Source of the DNA: Lederbergia galactosidilytica
GTDB lineage: Bacteria > Bacillota > Bacilli > Bacillales > Bacillaceae_C
Direction of reading: 5' to 3'
Assembly (NCBI RefSeq): GCF_017873565.1
Contig: NZ_JAGGKH010000007.1
Span: 124,001-188,000, forward strand
DNA length: 64,000 bases
The notes beneath the pieces are model-generated. The model saw only the letters and a list, made by a program, of their open reading frames with translations, had not been told where the DNA came from and did no database searches. A program made the position numbers and the translations under genes. Positions 28,978 through 36,944 of the stretch are shown piece after piece. The stretch's first letter is position 1, and the number at the start of each line of letters is the position of its first letter.

Positions 28978-29013
28978 AAATCCCCCGATCCTTAGGGATC
29001 GGGGGATTTTTTT
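28978..29013. terminator. Strong bidirectional terminator between convergent genes
   Basis: A G+C-rich stem (AAATCCCCCGATCC with GGATCGGGGGATTT, loop TTAG) is followed by a T run on the plus strand. It ends the TRAP operon and overlaps the end of the minus-strand lipoprotein gene. Confidence 0.95.
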
Positions 29014-29956
29014 ACATTTCAATTTCTTCTGCTTGTTCGATTGCTTCTGCAGGCACTTTAATTTCTTTCACTTCATTATAGTTCATATATTCACTTTGAA
29101 CATCTTGTACAACCCTTACAGAGTCACCATCCATCTCCGTATTATAATCCATGATCATCTTTAAATTGGTTAAACGATATGTTTCTTTATCAATATGGAT
29201 CTCATAATCTACTTTATTAAATTTCATTTTATCGAAGTAGTCCGCTCCCACTTCCGTAGTCTGAGACATCTGAGCTTTTGCAATTTCTTTTAAATATTTT
29301 TCAATTTCTTTAGATGTATTTAAAGTTAGAATATAATTTTTGTCATTTTGATCAATTGAGAAATCTTCTATAAAATCCTCAAACTGTTTTAATTGTTGAG
29401 CCGGATTTTGTTGTCCGTTTTGCGTTTGGAAAAGTTGTTCAGTATTTTCAGCAGGTAGCTTCACCCACATATCTTGATTAGACTGATACATATAAAATCC
29501 ATCATCTGTTAAAAATGCTTCAACTGTATATCCTTCTTTCTCTTCCCCCATCTCCATCGAAATTACCATATTTTGTTGAAGATTGAAAGGTTCTAAAATG
29601 ACTTTCATTGCTGTATCAGTATCCATCGTTACCTTCTTTTCCCCGTCTTCTGTAATCTGTTTCAACTTCATATTATTTTCAAAACTATCTATATCCCCAT
29701 TAGCTTCTTCTATTGTTTTATTAAATACTTCTAATAAATTAAGCTCGTCCTTATTGCTCGTATCCTCTTTTGATTGCTCTCCTTCTATTTTGGCATTCGT
29801 TCCTTTTGCTTCCTCCTGTTCCTTTTCCTCAGTTCCTTTCTCAGCTGTAGGAGGATTCTCATCTTTCTTATTCTCAACTGTCTTTTCTCCCTCATTGCAC
29901 GCAGCCAACATTATAACTAATAAAAAGCCGAGCACAATCGCCATATATTTCTTCAT
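29012..29956 (-). CDS. DUF6612-type lipoprotein
   Basis: A 314-aa lipoprotein starting MKKYMAIVLGFLLVIMLAAC, with the lipidated cysteine in the lipobox LAAC. A long Glu/Lys-rich linker follows (about residues 22-80) and then a globular domain with the pattern of the DUF6612 family found on Bacillus cell surfaces (start LLEVFNKTIEEANGDIDSFE). The function of the family is unknown; the LolA/LppX-like fold proposed for relatives would suggest binding of a hydrophobic ligand. A frame extending to 29989 has no supporting ribosome-binding site. Confidence 0.8.
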   Translation of the reverse strand: MKKYMAIVLGFLLVIMLAACNEGEKTVENKKDENPPTAEKGTEEKEQEEAKGTNAKIEGEQSKEDTSNKDELNLLEVFNKTIEEANGDIDSFENNMKLKQITEDGEKKVTMDTDTAMKVILEPFNLQQNMVISMEMGEEKEGYTVEAFLTDDGFYMYQSNQDMWVKLPAENTEQLFQTQNGQQNPAQQLKQFEDFIEDFSIDQNDKNYILTLNTSKEIEKYLKEIAKAQMSQTTEVGADYFDKMKFNKVDYEIHIDKETYRLTNLKMIMDYNTEMDGDSVRVVQDVQSEYMNYNEVKEIKVPAEAIEQAEEIEM

Positions 29957-30221
29957 TTTTACAACAACCTTTCTAGGATGAATATCCATCTTTATCTTTC
30001 ATACGACATAAACAATAATATAGTTTCATCTTTTTATCAAAATATGACATTTGTTCAGTAAATAAATCTAGCATTCTAGAAACTTGTCTATAGCTTTCAT
30101 CAATAATTAAGTTAAACTTAGAATAAAGATAAATTTCTTCGATAAGAAAGTTTGCAGCTTTGTTATAATTCAATTAACATACAAATTAAGTTAGAAAATA
30201 ATTACTGAAAAAGTGCTATAA

Positions 30222-30869
30222 ATGAAAAAGAACAGAACTAGAAAAATACAATTACCAGATTTACCAGGCGACTTGGATACCTTAACTATTGATCAAATCG
30301 ACGATCGTTCTACATATGAATATGGTGAACTCGAAAGCTTTCCCAGTTCTGTTTATGCGGAGCATGTTCGTTTTCAAGAAATTCGTATAACAGGAGTCAT
30401 CTTCGATAATATCCAACTTCCTTCTTCTTCATGGAGTGATGTTGTTTTCGAGAATTGCGATCTTACTAATCTAGATTTTAGTCTAGCTAGCTTCACCCGG
30501 GTTAAATTTGTTCAATGCAAATTGGTTGGCACTAATTTTGATCAAGCTCGTTTTAATGATGTAATATTTTATCATTGTCAAGCTCCCTATGCCCTGCTTA
30601 ATTTAGCCGAGCTTCAAGATGTACGTTTTGATCAATGCATTTTAAAAGGGGCCAATTTTATTGATTCAAGTCTAAAATATACAGATTTCACTACCTCTGT
30701 TATTGAGGATGTTCAATTTACCGGAACGTCTTTGAGAAATATTGATCTTAGTCACTGTGACTTTACTTTTATTCATGCAGAAGAAAACGACCTTCGTGGC
30801 ACGATTATTTCGCCTGAGCAAGCTGCTGGATTTATAGAGGTATTTGGTTTAAGAGTGAAATATGATTGA
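30222..30869 (+). CDS. Pentapeptide repeat protein
   Basis: A 215-aa protein made largely of degenerate pentapeptide repeats of A(D/N)LXX type from about residue 60 to 195 (FENCDLTNLDFSLASF, KGANFIDSSLKYTDF). These form a right-handed quadrilateral beta-helix. Some relatives (Qnr, MfpA) mimic DNA and protect gyrase, but most chromosomal copies have unknown roles, and none is claimed here. It begins MKKNRTRKIQLPDLPGDL without an obvious strong ribosome-binding site. It is monocistronic. Confidence 0.88.
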   Translation: MKKNRTRKIQLPDLPGDLDTLTIDQIDDRSTYEYGELESFPSSVYAEHVRFQEIRITGVIFDNIQLPSSSWSDVVFENCDLTNLDFSLASFTRVKFVQCKLVGTNFDQARFNDVIFYHCQAPYALLNLAELQDVRFDQCILKGANFIDSSLKYTDFTTSVIEDVQFTGTSLRNIDLSHCDFTFIHAEENDLRGTIISPEQAAGFIEVFGLRVKYD

Positions 30870-30992
30870 AGAGGCTTGCATTATTTCCGCATTCGGATAC
30901 TAACTAAATAATACAAAAATATAAAATGACTTGTCCTTATCTTTCTCCTAAATGCATATAAATGTGAATAGCACATTTAGCAGGAGGAAAAA

Positions 30993-31265
30993 ATGTTTAT
31001 TTATTTAGAGAAAACCATTATTATCATGGCGTTACTAAGAGTATTATCAGGCAGTATTGATATATTTGCGGCATATCTAATGCTGCGATTTAATGATGTT
31101 GAAAAAGCCCTGATCGTTAATAGTTCACTTGTATTAGTCGGACCGATCGTATTCATTATTGCAACAACAGTAGGATTAGTTGGCTTAACAAGCCAAATTT
31201 CCTTCTCCAAAATAATTTGGGTGTTCATTGGCGTTGGCTGCATTTTGTATGGTGTAAAAAGCTAA
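30993..31265 (+). CDS. yqhV: YqhV-like membrane protein (DUF2619)
   Basis: A 90-aa protein with three hydrophobic segments and the core pattern ALLRVLSGSIDIFAAYLMLR, FNDVEKALIVNSSLVLVGP, seen in the small YqhV family of Bacillus. In B. subtilis yqhV lies beside the spoIIIA operon; here it is elsewhere and monocistronic, so it may be a paralogue. The ribosome-binding site AGGAGG is ideal. Function unknown. Confidence 0.75.
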   Translation: MFIYLEKTIIIMALLRVLSGSIDIFAAYLMLRFNDVEKALIVNSSLVLVGPIVFIIATTVGLVGLTSQISFSKIIWVFIGVGCILYGVKS

Positions 31266-31326
31266 ATGCCGAAGCATATATTCTCCCCACCTTTTTAGAT
31301 CAGTAAAAATTACTATTACCATCACA

Positions 31327-31358
31327 AAAACCGGCTTCCCATATAGATAGCCGGTTTT
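31327..31358. terminator. Bidirectional terminator after the yqhV-like gene
   Basis: The perfect 10-bp stem AAAACCGGCT (31327-31336) pairs with AGCCGGTTTT (31349-31358). Confidence 0.8.
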
Positions 31359-31498
31359 GCTTAGTCCCACTATAACAGACCGTTTATTTCCTTCTTAAAA
31401 CTTTCGGGGATCGAAGAAGTTAATAGCAGTCCACTAATACCTAATCCTTCAAAATAAAGACCAGATGTGACTTAGGCTTACTGTAAAAATAGTGAGTT

Positions 31499-31526
31499 TC
31501 CCCAAAAAGCTTTATTTGAGGGGAAA
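31499..31526 (-). terminator. Weak terminator candidate after gerE
   Basis: On the minus strand CTTTCCCC pairs with GGGGAAA(C), and a T5 run follows a few bases later (ACTATTTTT). It lies about 25 bp past the gerE stop codon and would end the gerE transcript. Confidence 0.45.
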
Positions 31527-31549
31527 GTCCCACTGATAGATGGTACACT

Positions 31550-31632
31550 TTATAACTTTAATTCCCCCATACGTAGAAGTTCCACGACAGCTTGGGATCG
31601 ACCTTTCACACCCAATTTTTGCATGGCGTTGG
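31550..31632 (-). pseudogene. gerE: gerE, 3' part (codons 51-74), split by an intervening element
   Basis: The minus strand reads MQKLGVKGRSQAVVELLRMG and continues ELKL to the stop at 31550. This is the C-terminal end of GerE, the LuxR/NarL-type helix-turn-helix regulator of late mother-cell genes. The reading stays open upstream into TNA at the junction, then enters the element. The missing first 50 codons are at 36963-37112. The joined protein would be exactly 74 aa, the length of B. subtilis GerE, with no gap or overlap. On its own this piece lacks a ribosome-binding site and most of the DNA-binding domain. Confidence 0.93.
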
Positions 31633-31667
31633 TCATACATTCCTTTTGCATGGAGGTATGGGCATAA

Positions 31668-33200
31668 TTATTTAGCGAACGTATAAGTTATATCCAATTT
31701 ACCATCAGGGTATATAATGATTTCATCAAGCAATTGTTTAAATATGTGGTGTAGATCTTCTTCATTTCGCTCAAATTGTTCAAAAGCTTCTTTAATGTTT
31801 TTGATTGGCATTTGTGTATTATTCTCCTGTTTAAAAATAAACAATTTATCTTTTATTGTAGCAATTTCATTTTCATATTCTTTTCTCTTCAATTGGAATT
31901 CTTGTTTAGAAATCAATTTATCTTCCAGGTATAGATCAACAAGTCCTCCATTCTTCTTTTCAATAAGCATGAGTTTAGTTTCCAATGAGGCTATTTCTTT
32001 TTTCTTTTGCTGTTGAATTGTGTTTTGAAAGTTCAATTCAATATCATTGGCTTTTTCTTTTATTTTTTTTAACATTAACTCTCTGAAATCCTCATACATA
32101 ATCGGAGCATGATTTACGCATAAATCTTTCCCTCCGCGCCGATATGCACTGCACTTAAGATATTTCCACTCCACTCTAACATTATCTTTTTTACGTATCC
32201 GATATGATTGCATAATTACCATGCTTGAACCACATTCAGAGCACTTCAATATATTTCTAAATTCGTTCCAAGGAGTAATTTTCTTTCTATGATTCTTGTG
32301 TATTTTGCTGTTGGCTAATTCCCATTCTTGAATAGGAATGATGGCCGGATGATGATTTTCATAGATCATCCATTTTTCCCGTGGATTTTGAATTTGTTTT
32401 TTTCGTCCATCTATCTTGACGGTTGTATATCTATTATGAATAAATGTGCCTGTATAACTTGCATTTTTTATAATAGACTGAACGGTTGTCAACTGCCATT
32501 TTTCCGTTCTTTGCGGAGGAACTACATTCCCCTTCTCAAGTTCTTCGTTAAGTTTATACATAACAGACTTAAAACCTAAACCATGATGATTGTACCAGTG
32601 AAATATCTTTCTAATCGTTGGAGCCACTTCCTCATCAATTTGGAGTTTCTTATTTACACTCTTATAGCCATATGGAATTTGCCCTAAATGTTCCCCACGT
32701 CTTACTTTGGCTGCAAGCGCACCAGTAACCGAAACAGATAATGTCTTTGGATATTGAGCTGCAAACATAGAAAACATTTCAAATTTCATGTCGTTTTTAC
32801 CTTCGTATAGGCTATCATATCCTTCTTCAATCGTAACTAAGCGCACGCCATGAGCGATAAGCGTCTCTTTTATTTCAAGAGCGTCTCTCATATCTCTTGC
32901 TAAACGGTGGATCGATTTAAAAACAACCATCTTGATCTCGCGCCTTCTTGCTTTTTCAAGGACCAGCTGCATTGCTGTACGATCAAGCAAAACAGTACCG
33001 GAAATACCATCATCAAAGACAACAGACTTTTCTTCCCACTCATAATTGTTTCTTTCCAGCCAATATCGACAAATGTCAATTTGGTTTTCTGGAGATGAAA
33101 CTTGTTCATCTTTATCAGTTGAAACCCGAACATACACCATATAAGGACTTTCTTGCCAAGGAATTTGAACAATTTCTCCTTTATCATCATTAAGAAGCAA
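31668..33200 (-). CDS. Large serine recombinase (site-specific integrase/excisionase)
   Basis: A 510-aa large serine recombinase. The N-terminal resolvase domain has the nucleophile region YVRVSTDKDEQVSSPENQID and the active-site arginine segment VFKSIHRLARDMRDAL. A recombinase domain with GQIPYGYKSVNKKLQID follows, then a zinc beta-ribbon (CSECGSSMVI with C-(x)n-C partners near residues 325-370) and a long C-terminal coiled coil. The TTG start at 33200 has AAGGAG 9 nt upstream. The gene ends 35 bp from the gerE junction, the usual place for the integrase of an element. The nearest functional analogues are SpoIVCA (skin) and SprA (SPbeta). All catalytic motifs look intact. Confidence 0.96.
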   Translation of the reverse strand: MLLNDDKGEIVQIPWQESPYMVYVRVSTDKDEQVSSPENQIDICRYWLERNNYEWEEKSVVFDDGISGTVLLDRTAMQLVLEKARRREIKMVVFKSIHRLARDMRDALEIKETLIAHGVRLVTIEEGYDSLYEGKNDMKFEMFSMFAAQYPKTLSVSVTGALAAKVRRGEHLGQIPYGYKSVNKKLQIDEEVAPTIRKIFHWYNHHGLGFKSVMYKLNEELEKGNVVPPQRTEKWQLTTVQSIIKNASYTGTFIHNRYTTVKIDGRKKQIQNPREKWMIYENHHPAIIPIQEWELANSKIHKNHRKKITPWNEFRNILKCSECGSSMVIMQSYRIRKKDNVRVEWKYLKCSAYRRGGKDLCVNHAPIMYEDFRELMLKKIKEKANDIELNFQNTIQQQKKKEIASLETKLMLIEKKNGGLVDLYLEDKLISKQEFQLKRKEYENEIATIKDKLFIFKQENNTQMPIKNIKEAFEQFERNEEDLHHIFKQLLDEIIIYPDGKLDITYTFAK

Positions 33201-33221
33201 TACAATCCTCTCCTTTATTTG

Positions 33222-33254
33222 ATGTATATGCAGGAAAGTGACTGCTTATAATTA
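33222..33254 (-). promoter_or_regulatory. Possible SigE-type promoter of the recombinase
   Basis: On the minus strand CATATACA (-10-like, within 33222-33230) lies 16 bp after an ATA in TTATAAG (-35-like, near 33248). This resembles the mother-cell SigE pattern ATA-N16-CATAYAHT with one mismatch. It is about 22 bp upstream of the start codon, leaving a short leader with AAGGAG. AT-rich sequence yields such matches by chance, so this is tentative. Confidence 0.3.
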
Positions 33255-33396
33255 CAGCGAACATTCGTGTTATTAGCTATAGTCTATTTTATTGCCGTTT
33301 TACTTTCTCTACCAACCTAGCATAAAGTATTTAAGGATTTTGTCGCAAAATGGTGAATCTATTTATAGAAGATATAAAAGAGGGAATAAGATTACA

Positions 33397-33498
33397 TTAG
33401 ACTGCATCCCGAATAGCCCTTTCCATCCCCATGAGACACTTTAATTTAGAATCTGTGAAAGGCTCTACTTTACGCTTTTTCTTCTTCGTGGCTATATG
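33397..33498 (-). pseudogene. Short coding remnant without a start codon
   Basis: The minus strand reads ATKKKKRKVEPFTDSKLKCL then MGMERAIRDAV and a stop at 33397. The composition looks coding, but the expected start reads ATA instead of ATG and no ribosome-binding site is present. Family not recognised. It lies inside the gerE element. Confidence 0.35.
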
Positions 33499-33561
33499 GT
33501 CTTATTTCAAACTTTTAAATGATCTTTTCAACTGCTATTCATAAACTCACTCCCCCTTTTT

Positions 33562-33609
33562 CAAAAAAATAGGACATCAAACAACGCTTATTGCGTCATT
33601 CAATGTCCT
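33562..33609 (-). terminator. Rho-independent terminator inside the gerE element
   Basis: AGGACAT (33571-33577) pairs with ATGTCCT (33603-33609), with an inner ACGC/GCGT stem. On the minus strand a T7 tract (revcomp of 33563-33569) follows. It would end a transcript from the decayed gene at 33655-34160. Confidence 0.75.
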
Positions 33610-33654
33610 CCAGTGGGGTAGTAAAACTAAGTTTTGTATTTAATAATCTACTTC

Positions 33655-34160
33655 TTATAATATATCATTGCGTTCCTTAACTATATTAATTATTTCTTCC
33701 TGGGTAAGTTGAAATCCATCATTATTTTTTTAAAAGAGTTAAAACTTAGTAGATCTCTGTCCACCAAATCGAATGTTTTAGCCAATCTAAAATATTTCGC
33801 TTATAACATACTCTCTTTATAAGGAAAAAACAATATTTTCCTATTCTTTGATGATTTCGTCCGCTGGGAAATTCACCAGAGTAGTATGCTATATTCATCC
33901 CCTATAACTTCTATACCTGATAAGGTTTTTGATATTCACTTGTAATGGAGATTAGCCAATCGATATCCTCTAGTTTAATATAACGCTATTCCCAATTGCC
34001 TTTAATATCTTTTAATCTTTCATTCAAGGATCTTGCATTCTTTCCCCTTTGAATAAATTCCTCATTTATCCAGCCTATTGTATATATTTTTTCAAAAGAT
34101 AATCAAACTGTTCATTTAACGCGTCCATACGATATTTTACCCACTTCCATATACCGAATT
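33655..34160 (-). pseudogene. Decayed gene with several stops and frameshifts
   Basis: Several minus-strand stretches read like protein but lie in different frames or end in stops: YRMDALNEQFDYLLKKYI, then GWINEEFIQRGKNARSLNER to KGNWE and a stop, then RYIKLEDIDWLISITSEYQK, and finally NDGFQLTQEEIINIVKERND with IL and the stop at 33655. A good terminator follows the last piece. I do not recognise the ancestral family. It indicates that cargo genes of the gerE element are no longer under selection. Confidence 0.5.
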
Positions 34161-34336
34161 TAAATTTCACTCCTAATCAAATAGTTTTGTAATTGTCTAC
34201 ATCTACATCATCTTCCACTTGAATTCTTTCCCTTACGAGTAAAAACATTAAATTACCTCCTTTAGCTGTGTCATACACCGAAATAAATGAATAATATATC
34301 TTAGAAGCCCTCATAATAAATTCTGAGGTGATTGAC

Positions 34337-34555
34337 ATGGAGATTTTTAACAAAATAAATAACAGAATAACTGAATGGAACGCCACTCAAACTAAAAAGA
34401 AGATAAATATTCACCGTCGCAAAGGTACTTGTCCTGACTGTTCCGGCAGAGGATTTTTTACCACGGATGCGCTTATTGATCCGACTTGTTCTAGTTGCAA
34501 CGGCACCGGCTCATTTTCGGACTGGGCTGAAACTACTCTGCAACAGTTAGAATAG
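34337..34555 (+). CDS. Small DnaJ-type zinc finger protein
   Basis: A 72-aa protein with two CxxC(x)GxG motifs, CPDCSGRGFF and CSSCNGTGSF, like the zinc-binding repeats of DnaJ and the small Bacillus protein YuiA. The ATG at 34337 has GAGGTG 6 nt upstream; a frame starting three codons earlier is less likely. It is intact although its surroundings are decayed, which hints that it is retained. It could be a regulator or partner for the recombinase, but nothing in the sequence proves this. Confidence 0.7.
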   Translation: MEIFNKINNRITEWNATQTKKKINIHRRKGTCPDCSGRGFFTTDALIDPTCSSCNGTGSFSDWAETTLQQLE

Positions 34556-34832
34556 TATTACTAGCTATATCGCTATTTAGTCGAATCGTATATTAGTTTT
34601 TTGTCTGCCATCCCTTAGCCTCACCCATGACGAGTATCTAGGGAACTTTCCCTTATGCTTCGTATTAACCGTTTAGCCAGCAAAGTGAAATGGTCCCTAA
34701 ATGTTATTTCTATCCGCTAAATGTCTCCCATCAATGTATTGTAATAAGCATTGAACAGACAACAGCCTCACCATCTAGTAAATTTAAGTGAAAAAGCTTG
34801 TACTTACCAAAAAAAGAGGAAAAGAAAAATTG

Positions 34833-34973
34833 TTACTTTGTCGCTTGAAATTGTTTATCTTTGTTGAAATATGGTTCAAGCGCTTTTTTAAAAGCCTCCT
34901 CCATGGGAATGGATCCGTAATATTCCTTGCCAATGTACAAAGGGGATTTTTTCTTTTTCTTTTTCTCTGTCAC
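34833..34973 (-). CDS. Lys-rich 46-aa ORF in the gerE element
   Basis: A small minus-strand gene starting GTG ACA GAG, with GAGGTGA about 5 nt upstream. The product has a stretch of six consecutive lysines near the N-terminus and then a structured-looking region, SPLYIGKEYYGSIPMEEAFK, rich in helix formers and ending KALEPYFNKDKQ plus FQATK. No family recognised. Small basic proteins often serve as recombination directionality factors for serine recombinases (SprB for SprA), so this is a candidate, by inference from size, charge and location only. Longer frames on either strand here have worse starts. Confidence 0.55.
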   Translation of the reverse strand: MTEKKKKKKSPLYIGKEYYGSIPMEEAFKKALEPYFNKDKQFQATK

Positions 34974-35330
34974 TTAAATCACCTCGATATACCTTATGTA
35001 GATGGGACACAAGGACGACCCTATATATTTTAGTTTTAAAATATGCGTCTCTACATTTGCAGATATTAACCCACAGAAAAAGCAATTGGATAAATAATTT
35101 AGTACCATTCCAACCAGTTTCCTTCTCCAGACAAGATATTTACTAATCCACTGAAGAATTAAAATTGATTAAAAAGCTAAAACCCCCCTGTTCTTTTTCC
35201 ACGACTTAGCGACTGATCGAGAAGCAAACACGAAAGAAGTTATCAAACTTTTTAAATTGAAAGAGATGCTATTGGAAGAAGAGGAACAAGATTATGGGGA
35301 ATAAGACGATTAAGCCCAAGTATGACAATA
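34974..35330. other. Element interior with a short coding remnant
   Basis: Mostly featureless. On the plus strand 35173-35304 is open and reads LFFFHDLATDREANTKEVIK and onward to EEEEQDYGE with a stop at 35304. It has no start codon near its beginning and is probably the tail of a lost gene. Confidence 0.35.
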
Positions 35331-35336
35331 GTCAAT

Positions 35337-35359
35337 ACACGATCGCAATTTGATCGTGT
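35337..35359. promoter_or_regulatory. Inverted repeat upstream of the lipoprotein gene
   Basis: A perfect 8-bp inverted repeat, ACACGATC and GATCGTGT, has a 7-nt spacer and is followed by TTTAATTT. It could be a terminator for the upstream remnant or an operator for the lipoprotein gene that starts at 35417. Confidence 0.5.
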
Positions 35360-35416
35360 TTAATTTCTACATATGCTATAGTTATATTTTACCATTACAA
35401 ATGTAGGGGGATTCAA

Positions 35417-36319
35417 ATGAAGATGAAGTGGTTAGTGTCACTATCATGCCTCATGATCATATTGTTAGGGGCCTGTGGCACCGATGGCAAGACGGCTAGT
35501 AAAGTAGAAGAACCTAAGCCAGGAGAAAGACAATCGTCTAAGGAAAACGAAGAAGGAACTGGCCTAGAAGCATTTGAAGATAAAAACTTTGAATTTTTAA
35601 CTGCGGAAGATTGGGAAAATATCAATCTATCAAAAAAACAATTTGATCTGTTCCTAAAAGATCTGAGCGAAGGAGATGAAAACGGAGAAATGGTTTTTAA
35701 CAAGGCAGAGATGGTTAATGACAGTACTATTGAAATAATATTTAACAATTCCGATGGTGATGCATTAGTAAATACATTTACGGCTCCTATTTTAGATGCG
35801 TCTATACGTGAACTTTATAAGCATTCAGCCTATTTTAAAAATGAGGAACCTACAATTATTTATTCTGATTTAACAGGATTTGAAATAGCTAAAATTACTG
35901 AGCAAATTGATTTAGATGACATTGAAGAAGGAGACTCAGGAGAAGATCTAGGCACCTTCCAATTAGGAGATAAAATAGATGTTGCTGGGACTATCATCAC
36001 GTTAAAAGAAGCAAAATACACGGATGAAAGAAACGAATATGCAGATGAGGATCCAAAAGAAGTGTTAGTCATTGACATGGATATTCAAAATGCTACTGAT
36101 GAAGAAATTTATTTTGATACTTATGATTTTGAAGTCTATGATGCCGATGGAACTAAGATGTCGAGTTATCCAATAGATTCCTTATCAGATACATTGCAAC
36201 CAGGTAAGAACATATCAGGGTACGGAGCTTATGGTGTATCAGGTAAAGGACCTTATGAAGTTTATTATAAGGACTTTATGACTAATACAAAGGCTATGTG
36301 GAAGATTGAAGTAAAATAA
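35417..36319 (+). CDS. Lipoprotein with DUF4352-type C-terminal domain
   Basis: A 300-aa lipoprotein. The signal peptide has lipobox LGAC (cysteine near residue 20), a Lys/Glu-rich linker, a middle domain of unknown type, and from about residue 170 a beta-sandwich with the DUF4352 pattern (LGDKIDVAGTIITLKEAKYT, VLVIDMDIQNATDEEIYFDT, LQPGKNISGYGAYGV). The ribosome-binding site is AGGGGG. It is the one clearly intact cargo gene of the gerE element besides the recombinase and small ORFs. Such proteins are common in mobile elements of Bacillus and may alter the cell surface; the exact role is unknown. Confidence 0.85.
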   Translation: MKMKWLVSLSCLMIILLGACGTDGKTASKVEEPKPGERQSSKENEEGTGLEAFEDKNFEFLTAEDWENINLSKKQFDLFLKDLSEGDENGEMVFNKAEMVNDSTIEIIFNNSDGDALVNTFTAPILDASIRELYKHSAYFKNEEPTIIYSDLTGFEIAKITEQIDLDDIEEGDSGEDLGTFQLGDKIDVAGTIITLKEAKYTDERNEYADEDPKEVLVIDMDIQNATDEEIYFDTYDFEVYDADGTKMSSYPIDSLSDTLQPGKNISGYGAYGVSGKGPYEVYYKDFMTNTKAMWKIEVK

Positions 36320-36430
36320 GGAATAGTCCTTTTTGGGGCTCTTCCTTTTAAGATAATATATCGGAAGCGATCGAATGCAACTAGATAAATTACATGAGTA
36401 TCCAACTATTGAGAAGAACGTGCAAACAAA

Positions 36431-36574
36431 GTGCTCTCCCACTTCTCGTATAATTATCCAGATGAGGTTGACTATCTAATATTTGCTAGAATTAAACAAC
36501 TGGACCCTAACTATGTTGAAGGTTATGAATCTATCAAACACTTGAAGGCGTTCTATTCCAAGTACAAAAGGTAG
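36431..36574 (+). pseudogene. Coding remnant, 47 codons
   Basis: The plus strand reads VLSHFSYNYPDEVDYLIFAR then IKQLDPNYVEGYESIKHLKA to FYSKYKR and a stop at 36574. It looks like the C-terminal end of a soluble protein. An ORF starting ATGCAACTAGATAAA at about 36375 runs into it in another frame, suggesting a frameshifted gene. Family not recognised. Between here and 36944 I see only one other short ORF (36677-36772, 31 aa). Confidence 0.4.
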
Positions 36575-36944
36575 AGTAGGAAAATCTATCTCAAGCCAGG
36601 TCTAGGCAGCATTGAGAAGTAATTAATACTTGCTGAAAAATTCAGCTACTTATACAGTCACTTTCACTCCCAATAAATGAGTAACGAAGTTGCTAATTCA
36701 GAAAAACAAGCCAAAGAATGGCTGCTTGCCTGCTCATGCGAACACAATTTCGAAGGGAACATGTCGCAATAGTTAGCAATATAGCCGATTACTTTGTAGT
36801 TATAGAACAACTTGCTCAATATAGATTTAGCATGAATGTTCATGCATCCATAAATGCGCTAAGGAGTACATGTAGCATGGAATGATACACATATCCCTGA
36901 ATTAAAGCCTCTTATTTTTTATAATGCAAGTGGTTATTTTATTA

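Noticed and set aside
29973-30173. 66-codon minus-strand frame between the lipoprotein and pentapeptide genes
   Set aside because: It needs a TTG start without a Shine-Dalgarno sequence and shows no recognisable pattern; probably chance.
31001-31243. 80-codon minus-strand frame opposite the yqhV-like gene
   Set aside because: Shadow of the plus-strand gene, which has an ideal AGGAGG and a family match.
31550-33200. Ordinary phage integration at a dead gerE rather than a regulated switch
   Set aside because: The exact codon continuity, retained promoter and intact recombinase make simple disruption less likely, although it is not excluded without excision data.
34788-35033. 81-codon plus-strand frame in the gerE element
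   Set aside because: It is antisense to the better-supported 46-aa ORF at 34833-34973 and lacks a ribosome-binding site.
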